Of a stretch of DNA of 35,762 bases, positions 7,697 through 15,740 are shown piece after piece (within the stretch, counting starts at the first letter, position 1; each line of letters starts with the position of its first letter). The position numbers were made by a program, and so were the translations under genes. The stretch covers positions 1 to 35,762 of the forward strand of contig JAAWFD010000030.1 in assembly GCA_022794615.1 (NCBI GenBank), written 5' to 3'. This DNA comes from Clostridia bacterium. GTDB lineage: Bacteria > Bacillota > Clostridia > TANB77 > CAG-508. The notes below the pieces were generated by a model that was given only the letters and a program-made list of their open reading frames with translations, had not been told where the DNA came from and did no database searches.

Positions 7697-7725
7697 ATAT
7701 TAATATTTTATAAAATTTTTGTCAA
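7697..7725 (-). promoter_or_regulatory. Sigma-A promoter of the minus-strand operon
   Basis: On the minus strand TTGACA (7725-7720) is followed after 17 bp by TAATAT (7702-7697). The predicted start point lies within a few bases of the AGGTGG ribosome binding site, so the leader would be extremely short. Confidence 0.6.
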
Positions 7726-7762
7726 TGATTTTTATGATATTTCTGGTTTTTTATTCATATTA

Positions 7763-7791
7763 TTGCAAAAGGCTCATAAATATAGTATAAT
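7763..7791 (+). promoter_or_regulatory. Sigma-A promoter of the 7898 gene
   Basis: TTGCAA (7763-7768), 17 bp, TATAAT (7786-7791). The sequence just before the -10 (AAATATAG) resembles that before the -10 at 32439 (AAATATGG), the promoter of the other G+C-rich gene. Confidence 0.65.
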
Positions 7792-7827
7792 ATGTGTGTT
7801 TAGCTATAAGCTAATAATTTTAAAAAA

Positions 7828-7889
7828 TCTCCTTATAGGAGTTTAACATACACAATATATCAACAACAAAAATTTTTAATTTAAGGAGG
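7828..7889 (+). promoter_or_regulatory. Leader with alternative pairing to the ribosome binding site
   Basis: CTCCT (7829-7833) can pair with AGGAG (7837-7841) across a 3-nt loop. CTCCTTA (7829-7835) can instead pair over seven bases, plus a G-U pair, with TAAGGAG (7882-7888), the ribosome binding site of the 7898 gene. The two states exclude each other, so this could be a translational switch. Confidence 0.35.
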
Positions 7890-7897
7890 AAAAAGTT

Positions 7898-8386
7898 ATG
7901 GAGGGAAATAAGGGGAATCGGTCAGGCAAAATGAGGCGGTGGAGAGTCGTGATGCTGTATATGCTATTATTCATATCTATTGCATTATCTTTTTTGATAA
8001 TACCATATATATGTAGTGAGATGATTAATAGCTTGATGCTTAAGGATATCTTACAACCTCTTTTAGAACTCATATCAATATCAGTATTGATAGGGTGCAT
8101 AATGGGGCTGGCAGAGACACCAGAAATTTCTAAAGGCGTGGTAGAAAAGGCGAAGCAAATAGCAAGTAGTAAAAACTATGTAGCAGTTAGATATTGCGGT
8201 AAGGAAAATATGCTTATGTTCCTATATAGTAATGCACTCAAGGAATATAAGTGCACAATAGCTACACGGCTAGATGAAAAAGGTCAAGTTTATTATGCAA
8301 TAATCGATGAAAATGGGGATGTAGTAGGCAGAGAATGTCTACAAAAACAACCAACCTTTTTGATACGTAACTTTGAAAAAGTCTGA
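7898..8386 (+). CDS. Hypothetical membrane protein, G+C-richer than neighbours
   Basis: Unrecognised 162-residue protein. A basic N-terminus is followed by two predicted membrane helices (about 18-42 and 52-72), giving a hairpin with both ends on the same, probably cytosolic, side. The soluble C-terminal half (about 85-162) has a strand-rich pattern (YVAVRYCGKENMLMF, YYAIIDENGDVVG). Base composition is about 42 percent G+C in the start region versus about 27 percent in thyX next door, and it uses codons such as CGG, CTG and GGC that neighbours avoid. TAAGGAGG precedes the ATG and a strong G+C-rich terminator follows. It stands alone as a transcription unit. Confidence 0.8.
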   Translation: MEGNKGNRSGKMRRWRVVMLYMLLFISIALSFLIIPYICSEMINSLMLKDILQPLLELISISVLIGCIMGLAETPEISKGVVEKAKQIASSKNYVAVRYCGKENMLMFLYSNALKEYKCTIATRLDEKGQVYYAIIDENGDVVGRECLQKQPTFLIRNFEKV

Positions 8387-8397
8387 AAAAGATTTTA

Positions 8398-8428
8398 GGG
8401 GCAGAAGATACATCTGCCCCTGTTTTTT
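8398..8428 (+). terminator. Strong intrinsic terminator
   Basis: GGGGCAGA (8398-8405) pairs with TCTGCCCC (8413-8420) across a 7-nt loop and is followed by TGTTTTTT. It is much more G+C-rich than the other terminators here except the one at 33000. Confidence 0.88.
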
Positions 8429-8577
8429 ACAATATAAATATTTATTTTACCTTTAGGTATTATATATTATTTAATATGTAAAACTTCCTGAACTATTATT
8501 TTTCTACTTAACTTTATTGATAATAATATTTTACTATAACATTATCGAAAAATAATACATTTTGATTCTAAAAATAC

Positions 8578-8606
8578 TTGAAAAAGAAAAAATAATTTGA
8601 TATATT
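8578..8606 (+). promoter_or_regulatory. Sigma-A promoter of thyX
   Basis: TTGAAA (8578-8583), 17 bp, TATATT (8601-8606), followed by the ribosome binding site TGGAGGT about 16 nt later. The stretch 8429-8570 before it holds no gene. Confidence 0.6.
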
Positions 8607-8638
8607 ATTAAAGTAAAAAAATGGAGGTATAGAATATA

Positions 8639-9310
8639 ATGAGAATTGTAGAACCATGGATAAAAGTAGAAAAAATTGATGGAAAAAAAATAATGAAGAG
8701 AATAGAAAGAGCATGTAGAACATGCTACCGTTCAGAAGGAAATGTTACAGAAGACAGTTATAAAAATTTATTAAAAAATTGTATTACTAGAGGACATGAA
8801 TCTATATTAGAACATGAAAAAGTTACTGTTAGAGTATATTGCGATATTGGATCTTATAAGGATTTAACAAGACATAGATTTGCAAGTTTTTCAGTTGAAT
8901 CTACAAGATACTGTAGTTATAATAAAGATAAATATGGAAATGAAATAACATTTATTAATCCAGTATATATCGAGAATAAAGAAACTTATGATATATGGAA
9001 AGAAACGATGTCTTGTATAGAAAAAGCATATGTAGCAATGAGAGAATCAGGAGCAACAGTAGATATGTCTAGAGAAATATTACCACATTCAACAGCAGCA
9101 GAATATACCATGACAGCCAATATAAGAGAATGGAAACATATTCTTAGTTTAAGAACAACAAAACATGTACATCCATCTATTAGACAAGTAATGATACCAC
9201 TATTAAAATATTTTAAAGAAGAAATGCCAGAAATATTTGATGACATAGAATATGATGAAGAATTTAATTGTAAATATTATGCAAAAATATTAATAGAAGA
9301 TGAAATTTAA
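8639..9310 (+). CDS. thyX: Flavin-dependent thymidylate synthase
   Basis: Makes dTMP from dUMP using methylene-tetrahydrofolate, FAD and NADPH, in the cytosol. The ThyX signature RHRX7S is present at residues 78-88 (RHRFASFSVES), running into TRYCSY. HESILEHE (53-60) and the RTTKHVHPSIRQVM region (about 172-185) are the other conserved flavin/dUMP-site blocks. The length, 223 residues, is normal for the homotetrameric enzyme. The start is set by ATGGAGGT upstream. It is a single-gene unit with its own promoter and terminator. No thyA was seen in the window. Use of ThyX fits an anaerobic clostridial lifestyle. Confidence 0.95.
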   Translation: MRIVEPWIKVEKIDGKKIMKRIERACRTCYRSEGNVTEDSYKNLLKNCITRGHESILEHEKVTVRVYCDIGSYKDLTRHRFASFSVESTRYCSYNKDKYGNEITFINPVYIENKETYDIWKETMSCIEKAYVAMRESGATVDMSREILPHSTAAEYTMTANIREWKHILSLRTTKHVHPSIRQVMIPLLKYFKEEMPEIFDDIEYDEEFNCKYYAKILIEDEI

Positions 9311-9317
9311 AAATTTT

Positions 9318-9350
9318 CCAGATGTATAAAGAGCATCTGGGATTTATTTT
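9318..9350 (+). terminator. Intrinsic terminator of thyX
   Basis: CCAGATG (9318-9324) pairs with CATCTGG (9334-9340) and is followed by a T-rich tail (GATTTATTTT). Confidence 0.75.
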
Positions 9351-9381
9351 ATATAAAGGAGTTTGACTTGCTATTTATTTC

Positions 9382-9410
9382 TTAAAGTTGGAATAAAACT
9401 ATGCTAAAAT
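9382..9410 (+). promoter_or_regulatory. Possible promoter upstream of the Spo0E-like gene
   Basis: TTAAAG (9382-9387), 17 bp, TAAAAT (9405-9410). If used, the leader to the Spo0E-like start would be about 280 nt of AT-rich DNA without another gene; it contains short dyads and the Spo0A-box-like heptamer at 9559. Confidence 0.35.
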
Positions 9411-9558
9411 AGATAACTAATTAAATAACTAAATTAGTTAATACAATTGCTTAATTAAAAAAAGAAAAAAATAATTAAACTATTTTAAATAATTAATAGA
9501 AATATAGTTTAATTATTATCTAGAAAAATGTATCAAAATAATATATAGTGTATAAGAA

Positions 9559-9565
9559 TGTCGAA
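9559..9565 (+). promoter_or_regulatory. Spo0A-box-like site
   Basis: TGTCGAA, the core heptamer of the Spo0A (0A) box, with A-rich flanks, 130 nt before the Spo0E-like gene. A single heptamer in AT-rich DNA can arise by chance; the gene context is what makes it notable. Confidence 0.35.
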
Positions 9566-9695
9566 GAACACCAATAAAAGTAAAAAAATGTAAAGTGAAA
9601 CTTACAAAAAAACAGAAAGAATAATTGACTTTGCTGTAAAAATATGGTAGTTTTAAAATATACATAAGAAAAAAAGGGAAAAAGGAGAAATGAAA

Positions 9696-9842
9696 ATGTT
9701 AAATGAAGAAATATGTAAATTAAGAGATAAATTAAATCAAACAGTAATATCAGGAGAAGATTATAGTCTAATATATAAGTTAAGTGTCGAATTAGATGAA
9801 TTAATTGCACAATATTATAAAAAGGTAAGTGTAAGGAATTAA
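9696..9842 (+). CDS. Spo0E-like aspartyl-phosphate phosphatase, 48 aa
   Basis: A very short protein of the Spo0E family, which dephosphorylates Spo0A-P and so restrains sporulation. It has the family's two-helix hairpin: a first helix with LNEEICKLRDKLNQ, a short linker, and a second helix with KLSVELDELIAQYY. The S-x-E-L-D segment (residues 30-34) matches the family SQELD signature, the Asp being the catalytic-site residue. ATG 9696 is preferred because GGAG (9684-9687) lies 8 nt upstream; an in-frame ATG at 9690 is too close. A Spo0A-box-like heptamer lies upstream and a hairpin terminator follows, so it is monocistronic. This is the best evidence in the window for an endospore-forming lineage. 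Confidence 0.85.
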   Translation: MLNEEICKLRDKLNQTVISGEDYSLIYKLSVELDELIAQYYKKVSVRN

Positions 9843-9846
9843 CTAC

Positions 9847-9889
9847 AAAAGAGTAATTGGTTATATAAATGATAACTAGTTACTCTTTT
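9847..9889 (+). terminator. Intrinsic terminator of the Spo0E-like gene
   Basis: AAAAGAGTAA (9847-9856) pairs with TTACTCTTTT (9880-9889), with further internal GTTAT/ATAAC pairing. Confidence 0.7.
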
Positions 9890-10202
9890 ATTGTATAAAG
9901 TAACAAATAAAATTTGATGTTCAGCAACACATAGTATATACAACTGCAGAGAAAATTGTATTATGAATGCGAAAATCCTTAATTTGTCTAGCATTTATTA
10001 TTTATTTTTATAAACTGAAAAATACTAATAAAGATAAAATAATTGATATGAAATGTAGTAATTTTTCTAAAATTATGATATACTTGGGCAAAGTCAAATA
10101 TTTAAAAATAGCAAATCATGAACAAAAAGCAGAGATAAAATTTACGAATAATAGGAAAGGAGGAAATGTTAGTTTAAAAAATAATACTAACATAAAATCA
10201 AA
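9890..10202 (+). other. Gene-free leader region before rplI
   Basis: About 310 nt without a convincing gene. A possible extended -10 promoter (TG-A-TATACT, 10076-10084) lacks a good -35. The 3' end holds the ribosome binding site and hairpin of rplI. Confidence 0.35.
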
Positions 10203-10205
10203 ATG
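10156..10205 (+). promoter_or_regulatory. Hairpin between Shine-Dalgarno and start codon of rplI
   Basis: The only good Shine-Dalgarno, AAAGGAGG (10156-10163), ends 39 nt before the rplI ATG. Between them ATGTTAGT (10166-10173) pairs with ACTAACAT (10186-10193), leaving 2 nt before and 9 nt after the hairpin. An in-frame TAA at 10188-10190 rules out an earlier start. Folding would bring the two elements to about 11 nt. Confidence 0.6.
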
Positions 10206-10646
10206 AAAGTAATACTAAAACAAGATATAAAAGGAGTAGGAAGGAAGAATGAGGTAATAAATGCAACAGATGGCTATGCAAGAAATTTTTTGTTTCCAAA
10301 AAATTTAGCAATAGAAGCGAATACAGAAAATATGAATAAATTAAATATGCAAAATGAAGCAAAGCAATACAAGAAAGATGTAGAAAAAGAACAAGCAAAA
10401 GAAATAGCAAAAAAGTTAGAAACAATAACAGTACAAATAAAGGTACAAGCAGGAGAAAATGGAAAAATATTTGGAAGCGTATCAGCAAAAGAAATTACAG
10501 AAAGTTTAGAAAATCAATATAAAATAAAAATAGACAAAAAGAAAGTAGAGTTAAAAGAAGCGATTAAGACAACAGGGCAGAAAGCAGTAGAAGTAAAGCT
10601 ATATGAAGGAGTAATAGGAAAAGTAAAAATAGATGTAGTAAGCTAA
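10203..10646 (+). CDS. rplI: 50S ribosomal protein L9
   Basis: Large-subunit protein that binds 23S rRNA near the base of the L1 stalk and helps maintain reading frame. The N-terminal domain is typical (MKVILKQDIKGVGRKNEVIN, then the signature GYARNFLFPKNLA at residues 24-36), followed by the long connecting helix (about 40-75) and the C-terminal domain. The length of 147 is normal. The start agrees with the family, which is what makes the distant Shine-Dalgarno plus hairpin upstream noteworthy. dnaB follows after 18 nt, an arrangement conserved in many Firmicutes. Confidence 0.97.
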   Translation: MKVILKQDIKGVGRKNEVINATDGYARNFLFPKNLAIEANTENMNKLNMQNEAKQYKKDVEKEQAKEIAKKLETITVQIKVQAGENGKIFGSVSAKEITESLENQYKIKIDKKKVELKEAIKTTGQKAVEVKLYEGVIGKVKIDVVS

Positions 10647-10664
10647 GGGAGGAAAGTAAAAAAT

Positions 10665-12002
10665 ATGGAACTAGGAAAAATACCACCACATGATATCGAA
10701 GCAGAACAAGCAGTATTAGGAAGCATGTTAACAGATAAAGATGCAGTAATAGCAGCAATGGAAGTATTAAAGCCAGAAAGTTTTTACAGAGAAGATGATA
10801 AATTAGTATATGAAGCAATGCAAAATTTATTTAGCAAAGCAGAGCCAATAGATATAATAACACTAAAAAATGAATTGCAAGCAATGAGTAAATTAGAACA
10901 AGTAGGTGGTATAGAATATCTAGCAAATTTACCAGAAAAATCTCCAACAAGTGCGAATGTACAAAAATACATAAATATAGTAGAAGAAAAAGCAACATTA
11001 AGACAGCTAATAAAAACAGCAAATGAATTGATAGATTTAGGATATAGTGAAGATGCAGATGTAGAAGATATAATGGATAGTGCAGAACGAAAAATATTTA
11101 ATATAATGCAAGATAAAAACCAAAAAGGGTATTCTCAAATAAAAGACATATTAGTAGAAAGTTTTACAAAATTAGAAGAATTATATAACAGAAAACAACA
11201 TGTAACAGGAGTACCAACAGGTTTTATTGATTTAGATTATAAAACAGCAGGATTACATGGCTCAGAATTAATATTATTGGCAGCAAGACCAGCAATGGGA
11301 AAAACAGCATTTGCATTAAATATAGCAACAAATGCAGCATTAAGAGCAAAAACACCAGTAGCAATATTTAGCTTAGAAATGTCAAAAGACCAGCTGGTAA
11401 ACAGAATACTATGTAGTGAAGCAATGGTAGATAGTAACAAAGTAAGAACAGGAAAACTAGAAGATGATGATTGGACGAAGCTTGCAAGCTCAATAGGACC
11501 ACTTTCTGAAAGTGAGATAGTAATAGATGATACGCCAGGAATAACAGTAAATGAAATAAGAACTAAATGTAGAAAATTAAAGATAGAAAAAAATATAGGA
11601 CTAGTAATAATAGACTATCTTCAATTAGTTACAGGAAGTAATAAAAGAGTAGGAAGTAGAGAGCAAGAAATAGCAGAAATAAGTAGATCACTAAAAATAT
11701 TAGCAAAAGAATTAAATGTGCCAGTAATTGCATTATCACAGCTATCAAGAGCAGTAGAGCAAAGAACAGACCATAGACCAATGCTGTCAGACTTACGTGA
11801 ATCAGGTTCAATAGAACAAGATGCAGACATAGTAATATTTTTATATAGAGATGAAGTATATGATAAAGAAAGTAGTAAAAAAGGTATAGCAGAAGTAATA
11901 ATAGCAAAACAAAGAGGAGGATCCACAGGAACGGTAGAATTATTATGGATGGGAAATTATACAAAGTTCTTAAACTTAGAAACAATGAGAGAGGAGCAAT
12001 AG
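10665..12002 (+). CDS. dnaB: Replicative DNA helicase DnaB
   Basis: Hexameric 5'-3' helicase of the chromosomal replisome (called dnaC in Bacillus). The N-terminal primase-interaction domain starts with PPHDIEAEQAVLGSML; the RecA-like domain has Walker A ARPAMGKTA (207-215, Lys213), Walker B VIIDYLQLV (314-322, Asp317), SQLSRAVE (358-365) and the DLRESGSIEQDADIV motif (376-390). The length of 445 is normal and there is no intein. GGGAGGAAAG lies upstream of the ATG. It is cotranscribed with rplI, and probably with tilS 58 nt downstream. Confidence 0.97.
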   Translation: MELGKIPPHDIEAEQAVLGSMLTDKDAVIAAMEVLKPESFYREDDKLVYEAMQNLFSKAEPIDIITLKNELQAMSKLEQVGGIEYLANLPEKSPTSANVQKYINIVEEKATLRQLIKTANELIDLGYSEDADVEDIMDSAERKIFNIMQDKNQKGYSQIKDILVESFTKLEELYNRKQHVTGVPTGFIDLDYKTAGLHGSELILLAARPAMGKTAFALNIATNAALRAKTPVAIFSLEMSKDQLVNRILCSEAMVDSNKVRTGKLEDDDWTKLASSIGPLSESEIVIDDTPGITVNEIRTKCRKLKIEKNIGLVIIDYLQLVTGSNKRVGSREQEIAEISRSLKILAKELNVPVIALSQLSRAVEQRTDHRPMLSDLRESGSIEQDADIVIFLYRDEVYDKESSKKGIAEVIIAKQRGGSTGTVELLWMGNYTKFLNLETMREEQ

Positions 12003-12060
12003 TATAATCTCCATAAGATTTTATATCTTGAAAGAATATAAATGCAAGAAAGGACATTAT

Positions 12061-13059
12061 ATGAATGAAGTAGAAGAGAAGGTATTAAAAACGATACAAA
12101 AATATAATATGATACAAAACAATGACAAATTAGTATTAGGAGTATCTGGAGGTCCAGATTCTCTTTTTATGCTATACATATTAAATAAACTAAAGGAGCA
12201 ATTACATTTTGAAATAGTAGTTGCACATATAAATCATATGATAAGAGAAGAAGCAAATAGTGAAGAAGAATTTGTAAAAGAATTTTGTAGAAAAATTGAT
12301 ATCAAATTCTATAGTAAAAGAATAGATGTAGAGGAATATGCTAATAATAATAAAATAGGACTAGAAGAAGCAGGAAGAAAAATAAGGTACGAATTTTTTG
12401 AAGAAGTATTAGAAAAAACGAATTCAAACAAGATAGCAATAGCACATAACAAAAATGATAAAGTAGAAACAATTATAATGCATCTTTTAAGAGGAAGCGG
12501 AGTATCAGGGCTACAAGGTATAGAGCCAATTAAAGACAATAAGATAATTAGACCAGTAATAGAAATAGAAAGAACAGAGATAGAACAATATTGCGAAGAA
12601 AATAAATTAGAGCCACAAATAGACAAAAGTAACTTTGAAAATAAATACACAAGAAATAAAATAAGAAATGCCGTTATTCCATATATAAAGCAAGAATTTA
12701 ATCCTAACATAATAGACACAATTACAAGACTATCAGAAATAATTACAGAAGAAAATCAATATCTAGTAAAACAAACAGAACAAACATATCAAAAACTATT
12801 AAACGAAGAACAAGAGAATCAAATAATATTAAAATTAAAAGAATTTAATAAGGTAGAAACAGTTATAAAAAAAAGAATAATATTATATACTATAACAAGA
12901 CTTAGGGGTAGCAGTGTTGGAATAGAAAAAATACATATAGAAGATATAATTAAGCTATGCCAAAACAATATCGGAAATAAGTATTTGATGCCTAATAAAG
13001 GACTAAAAGTGCTAATAAAAGACAAAAAAATATATTTTATAAAAAATTTCAACAAATAA
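12061..13059 (+). CDS. tilS: tRNA(Ile)-lysidine synthase, short form
   Basis: Converts C34 of the CAU-anticodon tRNA-Ile to lysidine with ATP and lysine, so that it reads AUA. The PP-loop SGGPDS is at residues 29-34, and the family blocks AHN-x2-D-x2-ET (128-137) and HLLRGSGVSGLQGI (141-154) are intact. The start is placed at ATG 12061, preceded by AAGAAAGGA; an in-frame TTG at 12028 has no ribosome binding site. At 332 residues it is clearly shorter than the roughly 460-480 of Bacillus and Clostridium enzymes and appears to lack the full C-terminal TilS_C domain, though it ends at a normal stop. AUA is heavily used in this genome, so the enzyme must be active. Confidence 0.93.
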   Translation: MNEVEEKVLKTIQKYNMIQNNDKLVLGVSGGPDSLFMLYILNKLKEQLHFEIVVAHINHMIREEANSEEEFVKEFCRKIDIKFYSKRIDVEEYANNNKIGLEEAGRKIRYEFFEEVLEKTNSNKIAIAHNKNDKVETIIMHLLRGSGVSGLQGIEPIKDNKIIRPVIEIERTEIEQYCEENKLEPQIDKSNFENKYTRNKIRNAVIPYIKQEFNPNIIDTITRLSEIITEENQYLVKQTEQTYQKLLNEEQENQIILKLKEFNKVETVIKKRIILYTITRLRGSSVGIEKIHIEDIIKLCQNNIGNKYLMPNKGLKVLIKDKKIYFIKNFNK

Positions 13060-13127
13060 AACCAAAGTATCCGTAATAAAAAGCTTGAAAACTGGCTGTT
13101 TGTCATAAAAAAGTCACAAAAAAAGTG

Positions 13128-13156
13128 TTGCAAAACAAAAAAAACTATGTTATAAA
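13128..13156 (+). promoter_or_regulatory. Promoter of ftsH
   Basis: TTGCAA (13128-13133), 17 bp, TATAAA (13151-13156), giving a leader of about 110 nt before ftsH. Confidence 0.55.
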
Positions 13157-13273
13157 ATTCGTATAAAATTACAAGAATGATAGGAACAAAATAAATAGTT
13201 TCTAAAATGTTAAGTCATTAGAACTATAAATTTTGCATAATTAATTTCCTATAACTTTAAAGGAGGAAGAATA

Positions 13274-15076
13274 TTGAAAAAGGGAATAAAGTCATTAGCT
13301 ATGTGGCTTATAATAGGAATCATAGCTATAGTGTTGATAACAACAATATTAGAAAATGACAAATTAAAAATGACATATTCTGAATTAATAACAGCGATAG
13401 AAGCAGGTCAGGTAGAAGAGATTAAAATATCATCAAATGGAACAGAAGCAAGAGTAAAGCTACAAGGAGAAAAAAATAGGAAAGAAGTAAATATACCAAG
13501 CATAGAAAGCTTTATTAATTACACAGAAGAACAATTAAAAACTGGAGAATTAGTATTAGAAGAAGAATCTGAGTCAATATGGATAACTATATTTAGTCTA
13601 ATAACACCGTTTGGATTATTAATAATATTCTTAATATTCTGGTTTATAATGATGAGTGGAAACAATGCAAATGGTGGAAACAAAACAATGAGTTTTGGAA
13701 AAAGTAAAGCTAGAATGATGAATGTTATGGATAAACATAGAGTTACATTCGATGACGTTGCAGGTGTAGATGAAGAAAAGGAAGAACTACAAGAGATAGT
13801 AGAATTCTTAAAAAATCCTAAAAAATTCACAGATATGGGAGCAAGAATACCTAAAGGAGTTTTATTAGTTGGTCATCCAGGAACAGGAAAAACATTACTA
13901 GCAAAAGCAGTAGCAGGAGAAGCAGGAGTACCATTCTTTATAATAAGTGGATCTGATTTCGTAGAAATGTTTGTAGGTGTTGGAGCATCAAGAGTAAGAG
14001 ACTTATTCGAGCAAGCTAAGAAAAATGCACCATGTATAGTATTTATAGATGAAATAGATGCAGTAGGACGTCAAAGAGGAGCTGGTTTAGGAGGAGGACA
14101 TGATGAAAGAGAGCAAACATTAAACCAATTACTAGTAGAGATGGATGGATTTGCAGAAAATGAAGGAGTAATAGTATTAGCAGCAACGAACAGACCAGAT
14201 GTATTAGATAAAGCACTATTAAGACCAGGAAGATTTGATAGACAAATAGTAGTATCAGCACCAGATGTAAAAGCAAGAGAACAAATATTAGAAGTACATT
14301 CGAGAAAGAAAAGATTAGCAGAAGATGTAGACTTAAAAATAATAGCAAAAAATACATCAGGATTTTCAGGAGCAGACTTAGAAAATGTATTAAATGAAGC
14401 AGCATTATTAACAGCAAGACGAAACTTAAATGAAATTGGAATGAAAGAAATAGAAGATGCTATGGTAAAAGTAACAATGGGACCAGAAAAGAAAACTAGA
14501 GTAAGAAGTGAGAAAGAAAATAAATTAGTTGCGTACCATGAGGCAGGTCATGCGGTAGTAAGTAGATTTTTAGAGACACAAGACCCTGTACATCAAATAT
14601 CAATTGTGCCACGTGGAATGGCAGGTGGATATACAATGTATAGACCAACAGAAGACAAATCATTTATGTCAAAAACAGAGATGGAAGAAACAATAATATC
14701 ACTATTAGGTGGTAGAGTAGCAGAAGCTTTAATATTAAATGATATATCAACAGGAGCAAGTAACGATATAGAAAGAGCATCAAAAATAGCAAGAGAAATG
14801 GTTACAAAATACGGAATGAGTGATAGAATAGGTTCAATAATGTTTGGCTCAGGTCAAGAAGAAGTATTCTTAGGAAGAGATTTTGCACAATCTAGAAATT
14901 ATTCAGAAGAAACAGCAGGTATAATAGATGAAGAAATTAAGAATATTATAGATAAAGCATATTCAAGAGCTAAACAAATACTATCAGACAATGTAGAAAA
15001 ATTACACATAGTTGCTCAAATCTTATTAGAAAAAGAGAAAATTGATGGAGAAGAATTTGATAAAATTTTTGGGTAA
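13274..15076 (+). CDS. ftsH: ATP-dependent zinc metalloprotease FtsH
   Basis: Membrane-anchored AAA+ protease that degrades misfolded membrane proteins and short-lived regulators. Two membrane helices (about 8-26 and 102-127) flank a small extracytoplasmic domain. The AAA domain has Walker A GHPGTGKT (200-207), pore loop FVGVG (233-237), Walker B CIVFIDE (254-260), and the second region of homology [19 protein letters not shown]. The zinc site is HEAGH (422-426). The start is a TTG at 13274, positioned 7 nt after AGGAGG. The second residue of Walker A is His where Pro is usual; the catalytic Lys and Thr are intact. The hpt gene commonly found between tilS and ftsH is absent. Confidence 0.97.
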   Translation: MKKGIKSLAMWLIIGIIAIVLITTILENDKLKMTYSELITAIEAGQVEEIKISSNGTEARVKLQGEKNRKEVNIPSIESFINYTEEQLKTGELVLEEESESIWITIFSLITPFGLLIIFLIFWFIMMSGNNANGGNKTMSFGKSKARMMNVMDKHRVTFDDVAGVDEEKEELQEIVEFLKNPKKFTDMGARIPKGVLLVGHPGTGKTLLAKAVAGEAGVPFFIISGSDFVEMFVGVGASRVRDLFEQAKKNAPCIVFIDEIDAVGRQRGAGLGGGHDEREQTLNQLLVEMDGFAENEGVIVLAATNRPDVLDKALLRPGRFDRQIVVSAPDVKAREQILEVHSRKKRLAEDVDLKIIAKNTSGFSGADLENVLNEAALLTARRNLNEIGMKEIEDAMVKVTMGPEKKTRVRSEKENKLVAYHEAGHAVVSRFLETQDPVHQISIVPRGMAGGYTMYRPTEDKSFMSKTEMEETIISLLGGRVAEALILNDISTGASNDIERASKIAREMVTKYGMSDRIGSIMFGSGQEEVFLGRDFAQSRNYSEETAGIIDEEIKNIIDKAYSRAKQILSDNVEKLHIVAQILLEKEKIDGEEFDKIFG

Positions 15077-15120
15077 AATTTCTGTGTAAGTTAAAGAAAA
15101 AAATCAAAAAATATTAAAAA

Positions 15121-15157
15121 TAAAATAGCAAAATTCCATTGCTATTTTATTTTTTTT
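15121..15157 (+). terminator. Intrinsic terminator of ftsH
   Basis: TAAAATAGCAA (15121-15131) pairs with TTGCTATTTTA (15139-15149) and is followed by eight T. Confidence 0.88.
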
Positions 15158-15202
15158 GATATACAATAACAGCAAATATAGATAAAAAAGGGGATGTTAG
15201 AA

Positions 15203-15727
15203 ATGCACTATGCAGATATAAAAACAGCTGATGTAGCTAATGGAAAAGGAGTAAGAGTTTCAGTATTTGTAAGTGGATGTAATCATCATTGCAAAGGATG
15301 TTTTAACAGTGAAGCATGGGACTTTAACTATGGAAAAGAATTTAATCAAGAATGTATAGATAAAGTTATGAAGGAATTGGATAAACCATATATAAAAGGA
15401 ATTTCTTTACTTGGAGGAGAACCACTAGAATTTAAAAATCAAGAGGGACTATTACCATTAGTAAAAATGGCAAAACAGAAGCATCCAGAGAAAGATATTT
15501 GGTGTTATACAGGATTTACATTTGATAAAGATGTAATGGATAACATGTGTAAAGTGAATCAGAATACAAAAGATTTAATGTCGTATATAGATGTAGTTGT
15601 TGATGGAAAATTTGAGGAAGATAAAAAAGATTTAAAACTTAAATTTAGGGGGTCTAGTAATCAAAGAATTATAAATGTAAAAGAGTCTTTAAAATCTAAT
15701 AAAGTTATTGAATATAATGATATATAA
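15203..15727 (+). CDS. nrdG: Anaerobic ribonucleotide reductase activating protein
   Basis: Radical-SAM enzyme that makes the glycyl radical of the class III ribonucleotide reductase NrdD under anaerobic conditions. The [4Fe-4S] cluster motif CNHHCKGC gives Cys26, Cys30 and Cys33 (CX3CX2C), and GISLLGGEPL (about 70-79) is the SAM-binding GGE block. ATG 15203 is chosen because AAAGGGG lies 9-10 nt upstream and NrdG proteins start with a YADI-like segment; ATG 15194 abuts the ribosome binding site. The length is 174. No nrdD lies next to it, although the two are usually neighbours. Confidence 0.93.
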   Translation: MHYADIKTADVANGKGVRVSVFVSGCNHHCKGCFNSEAWDFNYGKEFNQECIDKVMKELDKPYIKGISLLGGEPLEFKNQEGLLPLVKMAKQKHPEKDIWCYTGFTFDKDVMDNMCKVNQNTKDLMSYIDVVVDGKFEEDKKDLKLKFRGSSNQRIINVKESLKSNKVIEYNDI

Positions 15728-15740
15728 AATATGTGTTAAA

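Noticed and set aside
9967..10206. 79-codon open frame overlapping the rplI start by four bases (ATGA)
   Set aside because: No ribosome binding site, no recognisable protein features, and it would read through the rplI Shine-Dalgarno and hairpin; most likely chance in AT-rich DNA. The four-base overlap with rplI is the only point in its favour.
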